DNA from: Athripsodes cinereus
Lineage: Eukaryota; Arthropoda; Insecta; Trichoptera; Leptoceridae
DNA: 64,000 nucleotides
Reading direction: 5' to 3'
Assembly: GCA_947579605.1 (NCBI GenBank)
Contig: OX388329.1
Span: 26,306,299 to 26,370,298, forward strand
Shown here: positions 42,181 through 52,869 of the stretch, piece by piece
How the letters are laid out: each line of letters begins with the position of its first letter
Position numbering within the stretch: the first letter of the stretch is position 1
Program-made: the position numbers and the translations under genes
The notes under the pieces: generated by a model
The model's input: only the letters and a program-made list of their open reading frames with translations
What the model was told of the DNA's origin: nothing
Databases searched by the model: none

Positions 42181-42695
42181 CACGGGCGTATCCAAAATTT
42201 TCTCTTGGGTGAGGAGGATAGAAGCTTAGAAAATTCATATAAGAATTTTAAATGTTTCAATGTTTCACGATATCTTAGTTTTAATCAAAGAATATTTTGT
42301 GATTCATTTAAAAAAAAAAACTGTAAATAATGTCTCAATTTTCACAATCTGGTAATTTGCATTCCACAAATTTAGACCCTTCTTCGCCAGATTTTAAAAT
42401 TTGAATTGTTTCCCGATCTCTTTCAACAATTTCAATGCCACCTTAAGTCGCTTAACTTCTAGAAGCATCCCACATAGATACCAATTTTCCACACTATTTC
42501 CATACTTTCATACTTAGTTTACTTTACTTTTCGTATGGTTTGGTGTGTCGATAAATCTTAACCCATGTGGGCTGCGTCCTCTACAGTCTTGGCTCCAGCA
42601 CTGACAGTCATTTCACCGCCTCCGGTCATACTAATTTTGCCTCATTCGAGATCCTCAAGGGGGGCGACTGCCCCTTCCCTCTGGATACACTCATG
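42181..42695. mobile_element. Short hAT-type element with perfect 8-bp target duplication
   Basis: Ends CACGGGCGTATCCA and (complement of right) CATGAGTGTATCCAGAGGG form short inverted repeats. AATAAAAA flanks both sides exactly (42173-42180 and 42696-42703). 515 bp, no ORF. A related element lies at 48145. Confidence 0.8.
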
Positions 42696-42703
42696 AATAA
42701 AAA

Positions 42704-43112
42704 TTAATTTAGAGATAGATATAACGGATTAACACGGAATCAAACAGTATAATTTTATTACAAAAATACATCACTTATTGCATTATGATGATTCACGGAT
42801 TCTTGGGTGGTCTGCATGCGATAAATTATTACTAATGCTTGTACTAAGACATTTGTTTCCCACTATTTTGAGTTGTCGTTTATACTACAGCGCGTTTTTC
42901 TTGTAGGTATATAATTTTCATATTACGATGAATTTGTTGAGAGAACTGTCACAGTTATCACCGCTTGATTTGTCCTAAATTTTCTATCGAGAACTTAAAA
43001 AGTGTACTGTAGCAAAGAAATATGCATACTGTCAAGAAATTAAATGTGATTTTAATTTTATGTGTGCTTTTCACACTCGAGAGTTTGTTATAGACATTAC
43101 ATGTCGAAAGCT
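42704..43112. other. AT-rich stretch without a recognised gene
   Basis: Nothing recognised. Confidence 0.5.
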
Positions 43113-43114
43113 AC

Positions 43115-43340
43115 TGTTACTACTATTACACCATCCCACAAGTAGGGTAGCCAGTAGATCAACCGCATTTAATAAACATGGAAGCGGTCCCGTACCAACA
43201 AAAAAGACATGCGAGGCTAACCTCATCGCTTAATTTCTAAAAATATTTTTACTTTCGAACATCTGCCTTTTACATGACACTCGAAAACTTACAGAAAAAA
43301 GTGGGATACCAATTCATTATCGGATGCTCAATTAAATGTA
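43115..43340 (-). repeat. Family A SINE-like element, full length
   Basis: CACCATCCCACAAGTAGGGT, GTCCCGTACCAACAAAAAAG, CATCGCTTAATTTC, CTGCCTTTTACATGACACTC and AGTGGGATACCAATTCATTA in order. Confidence 0.85.
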
Positions 43341-43960
43341 ACGCTTTAAAATATTTTTTTTATAATAACAAGTACCTGGACTTATCCCTGATCACTCGTG
43401 GCGTTTGAAAATAGAATATAAGTGCCTAGACAATTTTATAAGTATGCGCCGTTTTGTGTAAAACATAGTATAATGTAAATTTCAGGACATTTTGTGACAG
43501 TAATAGGTACATTATTTTCAACATTTCCATATAATTTTTAACAGTGCGAGACTCTCAATAATAGCTACTTTCTTGTTTTGTAAATATAATTAAGCACTGT
43601 CAAAAAATTATAAAAAGAAAAGTAAAAACAAAATAAACAATGACTATTGAAATAATACTTCAAAGCAAGTGTCAAATGTTGTCAGTATGTAATATTGTTT
43701 ATAATGTCTGTAATAGATTTGTAAATAATTATAAGGATTGCTAATACATTGGCAGTTTGAATATAAAGCAGTCGATTCTGCAACCTGCTAAGTTCTACTT
43801 GCAATATATACCTATAATAGTAATAATAATGCATTTTATTCTGACTTATCATTAAGTATCTTATAATAAATAATAATGTGTACTAACGCTAATATTGAGT
43901 ACACTGGTCCCTCGCAAAACACGGGAGATTTTATCTGTACTATCAGCGTGAAAGTCAATA
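43341..43960. other. AT-rich stretch without a recognised gene
   Basis: Nothing recognised. Confidence 0.5.
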
Positions 43961-43965
43961 GAGCG

Positions 43966-44109
43966 ATTGTGACCACTTTATTAATAGTTTGTTAATAGTT
44001 TGATTTCATTCGATATATTATTTCAGTTTATTCGGCTATTGTGACCACTTTATTAATAGTTTTTTAATAGTTTGATTTCATTCGATATATTATTTCAGTT
44101 TATTCGACT
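43966..44109. repeat. Tandem duplication, 72-bp unit, two copies
   Basis: ATTGTGACCACTTTATTAAT ... TATTTCAGTTTATTCG occurs at 43966 and again at 44038, nearly identical. Confidence 0.9.
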
Positions 44110-44249
44110 CGCTTACATAAGTTTTGTAGGCAAAATCTTTGTTAGGTACTCCGTTCAGATTTAAGGTCAGTTAAGTTTTAGTTAATTATTAAACTATTCG
44201 AGCCTTGAGAGTTTTTTTTTTATGATAGTCTGAAGCTGTGCTCCAGATA

Positions 44250-44420
44250 TTTATTTAACCACTACCCCATTTTTTTGCGTAAGTCGATACTCATTTTTTG
44301 ATGTTTTGTAAAAGTACTAACATGCATATAAAATAACAATTAATAAGAAAACTTCTTTATTACTTCAAAAACTTAATTGTTACCCCATTTGGGGTAATTT
44401 ACCCCGGTTCCCCGACAACT
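44250..44420. repeat. GGGG/CCCC-rich element end
   Basis: Hairpin TTACCCCATTTGGGGTAA (44380-44397) followed by TTTACCCCGGTTCCCCGAC, resembling the G-rich ends of the element at 10971. The partner end was not found with confidence. Confidence 0.4.
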
Positions 44421-45695
44421 GAAGGATTTCAATCGCTCACTAATTTCTTAATTACAAGAAAAAAATGAATTATCATAATATTTGCCACTAACATTAAAAA
44501 ATGGTGAAGTACTGTATGTAATATTAATAATTATAGTCTTTTTATATATAAATATTTGACTGATTTTTCATTTCCTTCTCAAAATGTAATCGTAGAGGCA
44601 ACTTTTTTATGAGCATTTTAACTCAAACTGTCAGAAACGTCTATCTTGATCCAGTATGATAAAAAATTGTTTAGACTATAAAACTGATCGTTAACACCTT
44701 TAGTTTCATCAATGTAAGAGTATCCCCAGATGATAAATAGCGAATTGAATTCACATTGGTATTTAACTAATATCTAAAAGCGTGTATTCGAAAGGAGAAT
44801 TCTATTGCCCATGCAACTTGTACGAACCATGATAACCTTTAGCTTGTCTGTTCTATGTTTACCACAGTTTGTAGATGACCGCCTTGTGAAACTGGATTCA
44901 TAGATCTAGTGTTTATATATTATATTATTTATAGCATTATTGTGCATAGTAATACAGTAATAGTAAAATGCATAGAAACATTATTATCAATAATAATTTC
45001 TGATGCGGATATTATTATTAAAATTTGTTATAGTTGCATAATTATTATAAGGACGATGTAAAACATTCTAGCTGCAGTTGACCAGGTGGTTTTGCGGTAC
45101 TACTTTTATACTGTAAGTTAGCATTATTCATACAGAAATAGCGTGAGAAAAGAGAGTATTATTATTATTTAGTAGTATCATGATACTAAGTAGGTATGTA
45201 GTATTCCAAAACGAAATGCATGCAATTATTTATTATTATTGTTGAAGCTGATTTAGTTGCAAGTATGTAATGTAAGTTATGTATTATGAAATATTTGATT
45301 GTATTCAATACTTTTATACTTCTTGTTTCGCAATAACCATTATTCAATGGTTACTATGGAGGATTAAAGTTATATAACATAAATGCATGAATCTAATTTT
45401 ATGCTGTCCAATATATTCTATATGTTTTATTTTTCATAAGAATAGAAGTGATAATGGGTGCATATTGAAATTATGCCAATAGTCAGGAAACGTTTTAAAA
45501 AGTACCCTTAACAATTAAACAGAGTCAAAAAAACTAATTGTTTGGAATAATTCATCTAACGTAATTTAAAACAAAATTTGATTTAAAATATACAATTTTT
45601 AGTAAGTAAATTTTGTTCACGATCCTCGGTTGTGTCAAAATTCAAAAATAATCAAAATAAACTCTATAAAATGTTTATTGACGCATAAAAATAAT
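44421..45695. other. AT-rich stretch without a recognised gene
   Basis: No ORF of 60 codons or more. Nothing recognised. Confidence 0.5.
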
Positions 45696-45699
45696 TTTA

Positions 45700-45925
45700 A
45701 CTTATATTTGAGGACTCGCTAAAGAATTGTTCTACCACTCTTTTCTATAAGTTGTCCTGTAAAAGGCAGGTTCGAAATTCGAAAAAATGAAGACATTTTA
45801 CATAATATCAAATTCAGCGATGAGGTTTGTCACTCATGCTGAATGTTGTATTTTTTTGTCAGCATGAAAAAGACAGTGAGTCTGCTGGCTACCCCACTTG
45901 TAGGATATGCCGTGATGTTTAGTTG
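45700..45925 (+). repeat. Family A SINE-like element
   Basis: Full order kept with small deletions: TTGTTCTACCACTCTTTTCT, TTGTCCTGTAAAAGGCAGG, CAAATTCAGCGATGAGG, CCCACTTGTAGGATATGCCG. Confidence 0.85.
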
Positions 45926-45929
45926 TAGA

Positions 45930-47945
45930 GTTCAGTTTCACACTACGCAACATTGACTTGTTACCATAATACAGTTTGTTAGTATTAAAATTTAATTAAT
46001 CGGATACATTGCAGTCCTCAGACTTCTGAGTTATCCGGGTGGTCGGCGGGTCTCCTTAAATGTCAACAATTCTGAATTTCTTTTCTTGTGACACAGTTTT
46101 ATATTATACATGATTATCAATATTATTATATCTCCATGCAGTTAGTCCTCTCACCGCCCCTATTGTGGTGATGACACTAGTAGAACAAAGACAGATAGAT
46201 ATATTTTGTGATACATTTTCATATGTTACATTTCCTTCTATATATTTCTGTCATCCACATAAATATATGTTACGGTTCGTTAAAATAATGCACGGAAGAT
46301 TAAAAAAATGTATTTAATTAATTATGTATCCAATTAAGTACCAATAACACGTGCACTCTTGTGCAATTAGAATGAAAGCAATAAATATGGTTATAATATT
46401 CTCGTATTTTGTATAGTATACTTATGTCTTTGTAAAGAATATCAAATGTAGAGGATTTACTCTGTGAGTTGTCAAGCAACTTTGTAATACATAGGTACAG
46501 TTGCGTCTCTTTAATAAATAAACGTTTTTCCGATCGATAATCCGACAATCCGACAAGAAAGTTTTAATATATTTTAATCAAACCATATTTAAAGGTAATT
46601 TTTTTTTTGATATTTGCTCAATTATTTTTTAATAATCTGTAAAATCCTAAATTTCCAATTGCGTGAGTAATAGTTCTTATTTTATTTTATGTACAGATAT
46701 ACCTAAATACTTAAAAATTAATCGCGATATATCAATATCAGACAAATCTCGTCGATCCCACTACATTATTTAAAAAATTGATGGAATTTCGAAGCATATT
46801 TATTTTAAATATTTGCTTGATTGTGTAATCCAAAAACCAATCAGATTTAGTGAAGGTAATTATTTTCCAGAAAGTTATTGATCTAGTCAATGAAAAAGTA
46901 TAATCAACGAATACAGAAAATTATTATCAAAAAAAATTAATAACACTATCCGACAAATCATACCAATCCGAAATAAATCCACATACAGTAACCATGTACA
47001 AAAGAGTATGTACGGCAGTCATTATTTTAATATATTGATTAAATCAAAATATAACGAAAATTTCTTAGCGATGTTAAACTGTCCACATAAATTTTAATTG
47101 ATAACTGGTCTAATGTGTACCTACTATAACATTTATATTGTACATATATACATAGCACATGTTTTTTTACGAATAGATATTATTAATACTTCGTACCATT
47201 TAAATATATTTTACAAGAAAGAAACATGGTCTATGTACAACATTACAACCTATCAAAATTAACATCATGAGCGTGTGTAGTTATGCTGGAAGCAACCGGC
47301 CCACAAACAGTACTGATTCGGAAATATTATCTATAAAATTATATACTTATCCCAAAGCATTTACGAGTAGGTATGCATTTTTATGTTGGTTTCTTTTTGC
47401 ACAACTAACATACTTACACATCTGTGTGATATCAGGCACCAATAATAAATGTTACAATTTTTATTATTACCATAATTTGTATGTATGTGTAAAATATTAC
47501 ATACATATATCTATTTTTATTTAATATGCCTATGTATCAGTTGAGTGTTTACCATACAATCCGAAAGGCCGGGCTTTACCTGAAGTTATCAATCAAAAAA
47601 TAATTATAAAATGTTATAATTACGTACAGTTATCGATCCAAATATTTTAATCTTCGCACGCACCGTGTAAGTGATTTGAATCGAACAAATTTCTCTACGT
47701 GCAACAGACCTGTGCAATTTTATTTAGAATAATTCGTAAATACGACAACAAATCAGAAAGCTTTTCCAGGATAACGGTAACAGTTACAGGTGTGATCTTC
47801 AGTGAGAACATGCAGGGCACATATAAATACGTATTGGTGATCATAACTCGATTTCACCAAAAATGACAGGTACGACAGTTAGTCAGAAGAGGGACGATAT
47901 GTGGCACCTATCATAAATGTCTTAATTATTATTGACCTGGAGACT
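45930..47945. other. Long AT-rich stretch without a recognised gene
   Basis: A minus-strand ORF (46318-46548, 76 codons, begins MSDYRSEKRLFIKE) and a plus-strand ORF (47267-47524) have no recognisable motif. Confidence 0.45.
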
Positions 47946-47949
47946 ATAT

Positions 47950-48025
47950 AAACTATTCGTTAGTATAGTTAATCCGCTGGCTACCCATTTTGTGCCAAAT
48001 GGCGTGATGGTATGCATGAATGAAT
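47950..48025 (+). repeat. Family A SINE-like 3' end
   Basis: CCGCTGGCTACCCATTTTGT then GGCGTGATGGTATGCATG and (GAAT)n. Here the tail microsatellite is GAAT. Confidence 0.65.
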
Positions 48026-48144
48026 GAATTTTAATATGAAATATAATTAAACACACTTAGCACGTACAATGCAAAACGCATTCATTTAATAATCACATGT
48101 AGATATATAAAAAAATAAACTATAACATATTTCACTATTAAATC

Positions 48145-48683
48145 CACGGGCGTATCTAGGATATTCTCTAGAAAGGGAGTGTTGACCAAACAAATTTTCA
48201 TTATTACAACCAACAATTAATTCATGTTTTTTGTACCTTTTTTTAGTCGCAAAAATCGCGATTCAATAATTTTGTACACGAGCAATAGGTATTATGTCTA
48301 CCTCCCCCCCCCCTTCCCTACCTCTCACTCTCGTCGACGAAAATACACATAAAAATATTAAATTTGATATATGGAAAAAAAATACGAATAGTTTTAGTTT
48401 TAATCTTTTTTTTTGTTCAACGATTTTAGAAAAAAAATAAAATGCACACGAAACTTACTATCATATTATGTTAATTTAGCACATGAAACTATCATAAAAG
48501 GTTTAATAAAAGACAACGTCGCCTTATGTGATAGTGACATGGACGGGAAAGCCCACAACCAATCCTCTGATTTCTAGGGGTGGACAACTTTTCACTTCAA
48601 CGCTAATTTTCGATATTAATTTTGCCCACTTTTCTACTACTTTTGAGAGCCTAGCAGATGTCCCTCCCCTGAATACGCCAATG
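48145..48683. mobile_element. hAT-like short element related to 42181
   Basis: The left end CACGGGCGTATCTAGG and complement of the right end (CATTGGCGTATTCAGGGG) match the ends at 42181-42695. Flanks ATTAAATC / ATTATGTG share only four bases, so the target duplication has decayed or the ends are imprecise. No transposase ORF. Confidence 0.6.
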
Positions 48684-48689
48684 ATTATG

Positions 48690-49100
48690 TGTAAAGCTTT
48701 GCAGAATAAAAAAAAACATATTTATTATAAGCGATTATCAAAGCAACGTACAATCACTATGCAATAATTTCTAAATATGATATCATTCTTATTTTATTCT
48801 CTATAAGACATATAAATCGTTTTAGCTATAACGATCAGACGTGCTTATAAAAATTCATATCACTAGCATTAATTATTGTTCATAAACTCAAAAGGAAATA
48901 ATGTATCTGCATACATTTTTTTAAATTTAATCTCAGTCAGTGTTTTTTTTTTTATATAAGTCATAATTTAGTATTGATTAATCGCTAATTATATATTTTA
49001 AAAAGTTATTAATTTCATTTATTATTTTTAATAGTCATTAAATTATTCAATTTTTTTTTATTTCTGCCAACTAATCTGCATTTATGTCCCGTCAATTACC
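48690..49100. other. AT-rich stretch without a recognised gene
   Basis: Nothing recognised. Confidence 0.5.
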
Positions 49101-49104
49101 CGGT

Positions 49105-49240
49105 CTTTTTCTTTATTTTTCGAGTGTCTGATATTGGGCAGGTATTTGAAAAATAAATACATTAAATATTTTAAATTCAGCGATGAAGTTTGCCACCCAT
49201 CTAGAATGTCTTTACTTTTTTGTTAGCATTTTTGTTTATT
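49105..49240 (+). repeat. Family A SINE-like element, 5' and middle part
   Basis: CGAGTGTCTGATATTGGGCA, TTTTAAATTCAGCGATGAAG and CACCCATCTAGAATGTC. Confidence 0.7.
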
Positions 49241-49319
49241 ACATTAAATTATTCTGTTTTTTTTTTATTTTTTCTAACTAATCTCTATTCATGTCCCGTT
49301 TAGTTCCCGGTTAAATAAT

Positions 49320-49515
49320 ACCTAATTCGATTGCACTGTAAAGGGCAAATATTCCAAAATTCGTTTATGAGACATTGAACACAAATACAAAACATACAAT
49401 GGACCTATTCTAAAGTCTTGTTTTTGTGGCACTGGGAGAACAACCTCCATGTATATTACATACAGTTGGTCCGCTGGTAACTCCACTTATGGCATATATG
49501 TCATATGCCTACTTT
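49320..49515 (+). repeat. Family A SINE-like element, diverged
   Basis: ATTGCACTGTAAAGGGCAAA, GTGGCACTGGGAGAACAACC and GTTGGTCCGCTGGTAACTCC. In tandem with the previous copy. Confidence 0.55.
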
Positions 49516-49554
49516 TATAAATGCTTGGAGTAAAATGCTATAAATGTGTTTCAA

Positions 49555-49606
49555 TTGTCTACCACCTGAAGATGATGAATGATATTTCATCGAAACGTCT
49601 TGGTAA
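49555..49606 (+). ncRNA. Hammerhead-ribozyme-like motif 3
   Basis: CTGAAGA at 49566-49572 fits CTGANGA. An unpaired T and stem II GATGAA/TTCATC follow. GAAA is at 49592-49595 and the palindrome ACGT (49595-49598) acts as a two-base-pair stem III. C49599 is in the cleavage position. TGG at 49600-49602 and following bases pair with CCA before the core as stem I, with one C-T mismatch next to the core. The CCACCTGAnGATG ... GAAACGTCTTGG layout is the commonest form of this motif family. Confidence 0.55.
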
Positions 49607-49657
49607 GCCTTCTGCCTCTAGGCATGGCGACAACACACAACTGAAGGGTACCCAGAA

Positions 49658-49850
49658 ATTGATATAATGAAAACAAAATTGTTTTTGGTTTTACTACGAT
49701 TTATTTGTTAAATAAGTTACCAGGTTTCGACCTATGAGGTCATTGTCAAACAGAGTTTGACAATGTGAAAACAATTTTGTTTTCATTATATCAATATAAT
49801 GGTGTTTTACAAAATCAACGTCGACTCAATCAATCAATCGATACCCAGAA
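49658..49850. repeat. Repeat H inside a perfect 28-bp inverted repeat
   Basis: ATTGATATAATGAAAACAAA plus ATTGTTTT (49658-49685) is exactly complementary to 49768-49795. Inside are GGTTTCGACCTATGAGGTCA (49729 on) and the hairpin CATTGTCAAACAGAGTTTGA/CAATG. The H segment with CAACGTCGACTCAATCAAT follows to 49842. Confidence 0.7.
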
Positions 49851-49883
49851 ACCTATCATGACATAATTGGGAGCTGGATATTA

Positions 49884-50247
49884 CAAAGGTTCTAAAAGTG
49901 TCCAAACTTTTTTTTCTCATGGACCACTTTTAAAACTTGCTGGTTCCGGTGGACCCCCTCTAATTCTACCCCCACGTCGCTAAATTTTCGAAATGTTATA
50001 GGAATTTGCAATATTTCAAAAACTCCTCTGTTTTATTACAGAATATTTTCTCCCAGTACCTTTTTCTACATTGTACCTGGTATTTGTACCGACTATTATT
50101 AATGTCAATATCTAGTGCTTTTACCGAATATCCGATACTATAACGATGGATTCGTGGACCCCCATTTTTAATTCACGCCATCGTGGACCCCCTTCGAGTC
50201 TCTCGTGGACCCCTGGGGGTCCACCTGAACCACTTTGGGAATCACTG
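49884..50247. mobile_element. Decayed hAT-like element
   Basis: The complement of the right end, CAGTGATTCCCAAAGTGG then AGGTGGACCCCCAGGGG, is the familiar CAG.G.TTCCCAA...GTGGACC hAT terminus of arthropods. The left end CAAAGGTTCTAAAAGTGTCC then CATGGACCAC matches it imperfectly. The repeated GTGGACCCCC words are typical of its subterminal region. No target duplication remains visible. Confidence 0.65.
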
Positions 50248-50249
50248 GT

Positions 50250-50925
50250 CTAGAGAAGAAAAACCAAGAAAAAGTGAAAACAAGTAAGGGGAACAGCAGA
50301 GCAATGCAGCAAAAGTGATATCTATTGGATGAAGTTTGAAGTAGGTACACTATGTTGTTCAATCACATTGCAACTTTGTACGTTTATTGGCCTTTATGTT
50401 TACACGAATTGGGATTAAAAGCTCATTTTTGTTTTTTTTTTATTCAGCTTATTTGTAACAACCAGCCTTCAATTATAGTTCACTCCGGTAAAACATCCAA
50501 AATATAATTATATAAATGTTTGAAATGTCACCAAAAGCTCTCAATCATGTCGCAAATGTCGTGTGAACCGTCAACTATATACCGCATAACACGAAATGTA
50601 ATCCTCATCATTTCAAAAGTAACATTCACCAATAAATTATTAATAAAAAAAAACTCTTATCTTGAATAGAAGTTTACATTTACGTCCATACGTTATTAGT
50701 AGATGCATTATTATTATTTGTAAAACAGAAAACTTTCTAATTTAAATACAGAAAAAAATAATAAAAACAACAATATATTATTTTCGCTGTCATTTTGAAT
50801 GAAGTAAAACTAATAAGAAAAAAGAAATTATAAGCAGTGTTAATATTTTAATGCGTTCATATGTACGTATGGATATCTGTATATCCAATAAACACCTCTA
50901 CCAGGAAAGCAATAGTCAAATTTAA
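50250..50925. other. AT-rich stretch without a recognised gene
   Basis: Nothing recognised. Confidence 0.5.
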
Positions 50926-50929
50926 CACT

Positions 50930-51045
50930 ACCATCAAAGCATATCCCACAAGTGGGATAATAAACATGAGAGCTGTCCTCGCTGTGTAAACAAAAAATAA
51001 TACATTTAGAATGGGCGTCACACCTCATACCACAACATTGCGTGA
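50930..51045 (-). repeat. Family A SINE-like element, 3' part
   Basis: GCATATCCCACAAGTGGGAT, GAGAGCTGTCCTCGCTGTG and AGAATGGGCGTCACACCTCA. Ends where the family B LINE begins. A further fragment (CACACCTCATTGCTGAATTT) lies at 51447. Confidence 0.7.
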
Positions 51046-51430
51046 TAGAGTGAGGAGAATGAAGATATCAGGAGAATGAGTGGATGTGAGAAGAGTGTTG
51101 TTGATAGAATGCGTGTGAATAAATTGAGATATGTAGTTTGGTCATGTGGAACGAATGGAAGGGGAAAAAATGACAGAGAGGATATACTTGTCTAAAAGAA
51201 AGGGTGTGAGGAAGCGCGGGCGTCCGAGAACTACGTGGCTTGACCACGTGGATCAAATTCTCAAGGACGGTCGCGTGTTAAGTAAGAGGAATCGGCGTGC
51301 ATGTAGGTATGAGAAACTGGATGAATATATAGAAAGCGTAAAAAGTATTTAACGATAGATCAACATGGCTTTCCGTTCTCTCTGCCTACCCCACCTGGGA
51401 CACGGCGTGAGGGTATAGTATATGTAGTAT
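51040..51430 (+). mobile_element. Non-LTR retrotransposon family B, C-terminal coding tail and 3' end
   Basis: Plus-strand reading with one frameshift near 51138 gives RRMSGCEKSVVDRMRVNKLR, then FGHVERMEGEKMTERIYLSK and RKGVRKRGRPRTTWLDHVDQ, closing at TAA 51350. This is the LR..GHVERM......GR.RGRPR..W.D.V pattern of insect LINE reverse transcriptases. The 3' untranslated end is CTCTGCCTACCCCACCTGGG then ACACGGCGTGAGGGTATAGT and a TAGTA-type tail. That end is almost the same as the 3' end of family A. Confidence 0.85.
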
Positions 51431-51892
51431 AGTAGGTATACCTAGTCACACCTCATTGCTGAATTTAAGATTAAAATGTCTTTTATTGGCGCGCTTCCAC
51501 GTGCTTAGCGTTTTGCACAGTGCTAGAGATCAGTTTGAATGTTTTCTGGGTTTCCACATGAAAAAGAAATAAGTATTTATTAAACAAAGTCTCGTTTGAA
51601 ACTAGTATTAAAATAATGAAATAAAAAGTACCTACCTATTCATATACAAAATTGTTTTATTCAATATGTCATTTTATGAGAATATTCTACCACGCAGATT
51701 TAGTAAATCAATAATATGAACAGGCAAGAATAGCAATTCTCACATAATGCGGAGTTATTTATTTCGCTTTTGAGTGTATTATTAAAATTTATACCTAAAT
51801 ACGTTTATACATAGTTGGTACTAAGTATTAAAGCATGAATAACATCGCTGTGAGAAAAATGCCCACGCTCATAAAATCTACATTTGAATTTT

Positions 51893-52460
51893 AATCTTAA
51901 TTTTATATGATGCAATGTATTTTGTTTTTATTTTATGATTTGATATGATGCAGTATGTTATGATTTTATTTTATAATTTGATATGATACGGTGTATTTTT
52001 ATTTTTTTTATTTTGTAATTTTATGTGGTGTGCTGTAATTTTATTTTATGGTTTGATATGATTTAATATGTTTTATTTTTATTTTATGATTTGACATGAA
52101 GAATGTGCTGTAATTTTATTTTATAATTTGACATGACAGTGTATTATATTTTTATTTTGAAATTCGATGTGATGCAGTGTATTGTAACTTTATTTTATGA
52201 TTAGATATGATACAGTTTGTTTTTTTATGATTTGACATGACGCTGTTGATATGTTGTAATTTTATTCTGTGGTTTATGTGACACAATGTGTTTAATTTTT
52301 GTTTTATAATTTTATCTGAAGTGATGCAGTAGGTATATTTTATTTTTGTTTTGAGTTTTAATTTGATAAGATGGTAGTGTTGTACAATTATTGTTTATAA
52401 CTATGTATTAAAGGCGTTAGCCGTATGTATTATTATAAATAAATAAATAAATAAATTTGT
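51893..52460 (+). repeat. AT-rich minisatellite inside a retroposon-like 3' end
   Basis: About nine imperfect units of 45-60 bp, each with TTTTATTTTATGATTTGATA then TGATGCAGTGTATT, from 51893 to about 52385. The block ends in GTATTAAAGGCGTTAGCCGT and (AAATA)n at 52436-52456, so it is probably the repetitive 3' untranslated region of a LINE. Confidence 0.75.
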
Positions 52461-52696
52461 AATATAATATTATATTATACCTACCTGTACTAACTTTAAA
52501 CTCGGTTTAGCGCTAGGAACAAACATTAAAACATTAACAAACATTATTAATAAGACTTAACAGCTAAATAATCGAAAATAACTTAAGTCTTTTTCTAAGA
52601 CACAAGTTAAATAAACGTGTGCACAGATGCTCAGTACCAAAATCAAAAAAGTTTTGTTAAAACAGTAAAATCACACAAATAATCATACTTAATTAA

Positions 52697-52865
52697 TTGA
52701 TAATTTTTAAAATGAAACACGATATATGTATAGTTATTCCACTATTGACTTTATTTATTTTTGCAAGCCGGCTTTCAAGAGCTTCCGCTCTCATCGTCAG
52801 GCAAAAGTATAGTTTACTTGTGGAATAACTGTATATCGTGTTTCATTTTAAAAATTATCAATATG
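52697..52865. repeat. Inverted repeat enclosing a hammerhead-like motif
   Basis: ATTGATAATTTTTAAAATGA then AACACGATATA...GTTATTCCAC (52697-52742) is complementary to 52825-52865 with few differences. The motif at 52755-52812 sits in the loop, so an RNA from this unit would have a very long stem I. Confidence 0.8.
52755..52812 (-). ncRNA. Hammerhead-ribozyme-like motif 4, best candidate
   Basis: Minus strand: CTGACGA (52800-52794), unpaired T, stem II GAGAGC/GCTCTT with a GGAA loop, GAAA (52776-52773), then the perfect palindrome AGCCGGCT (52773-52766) as stem III, T at the cleavage position (52765), and GCAAAA pairing with TTTTGC just before the core as stem I (6 bp). All universally conserved core bases are present. 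A near-copy with a mutated core lies at 3868-3906. Confidence 0.65.
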
Positions 52866-52869
52866 AACT

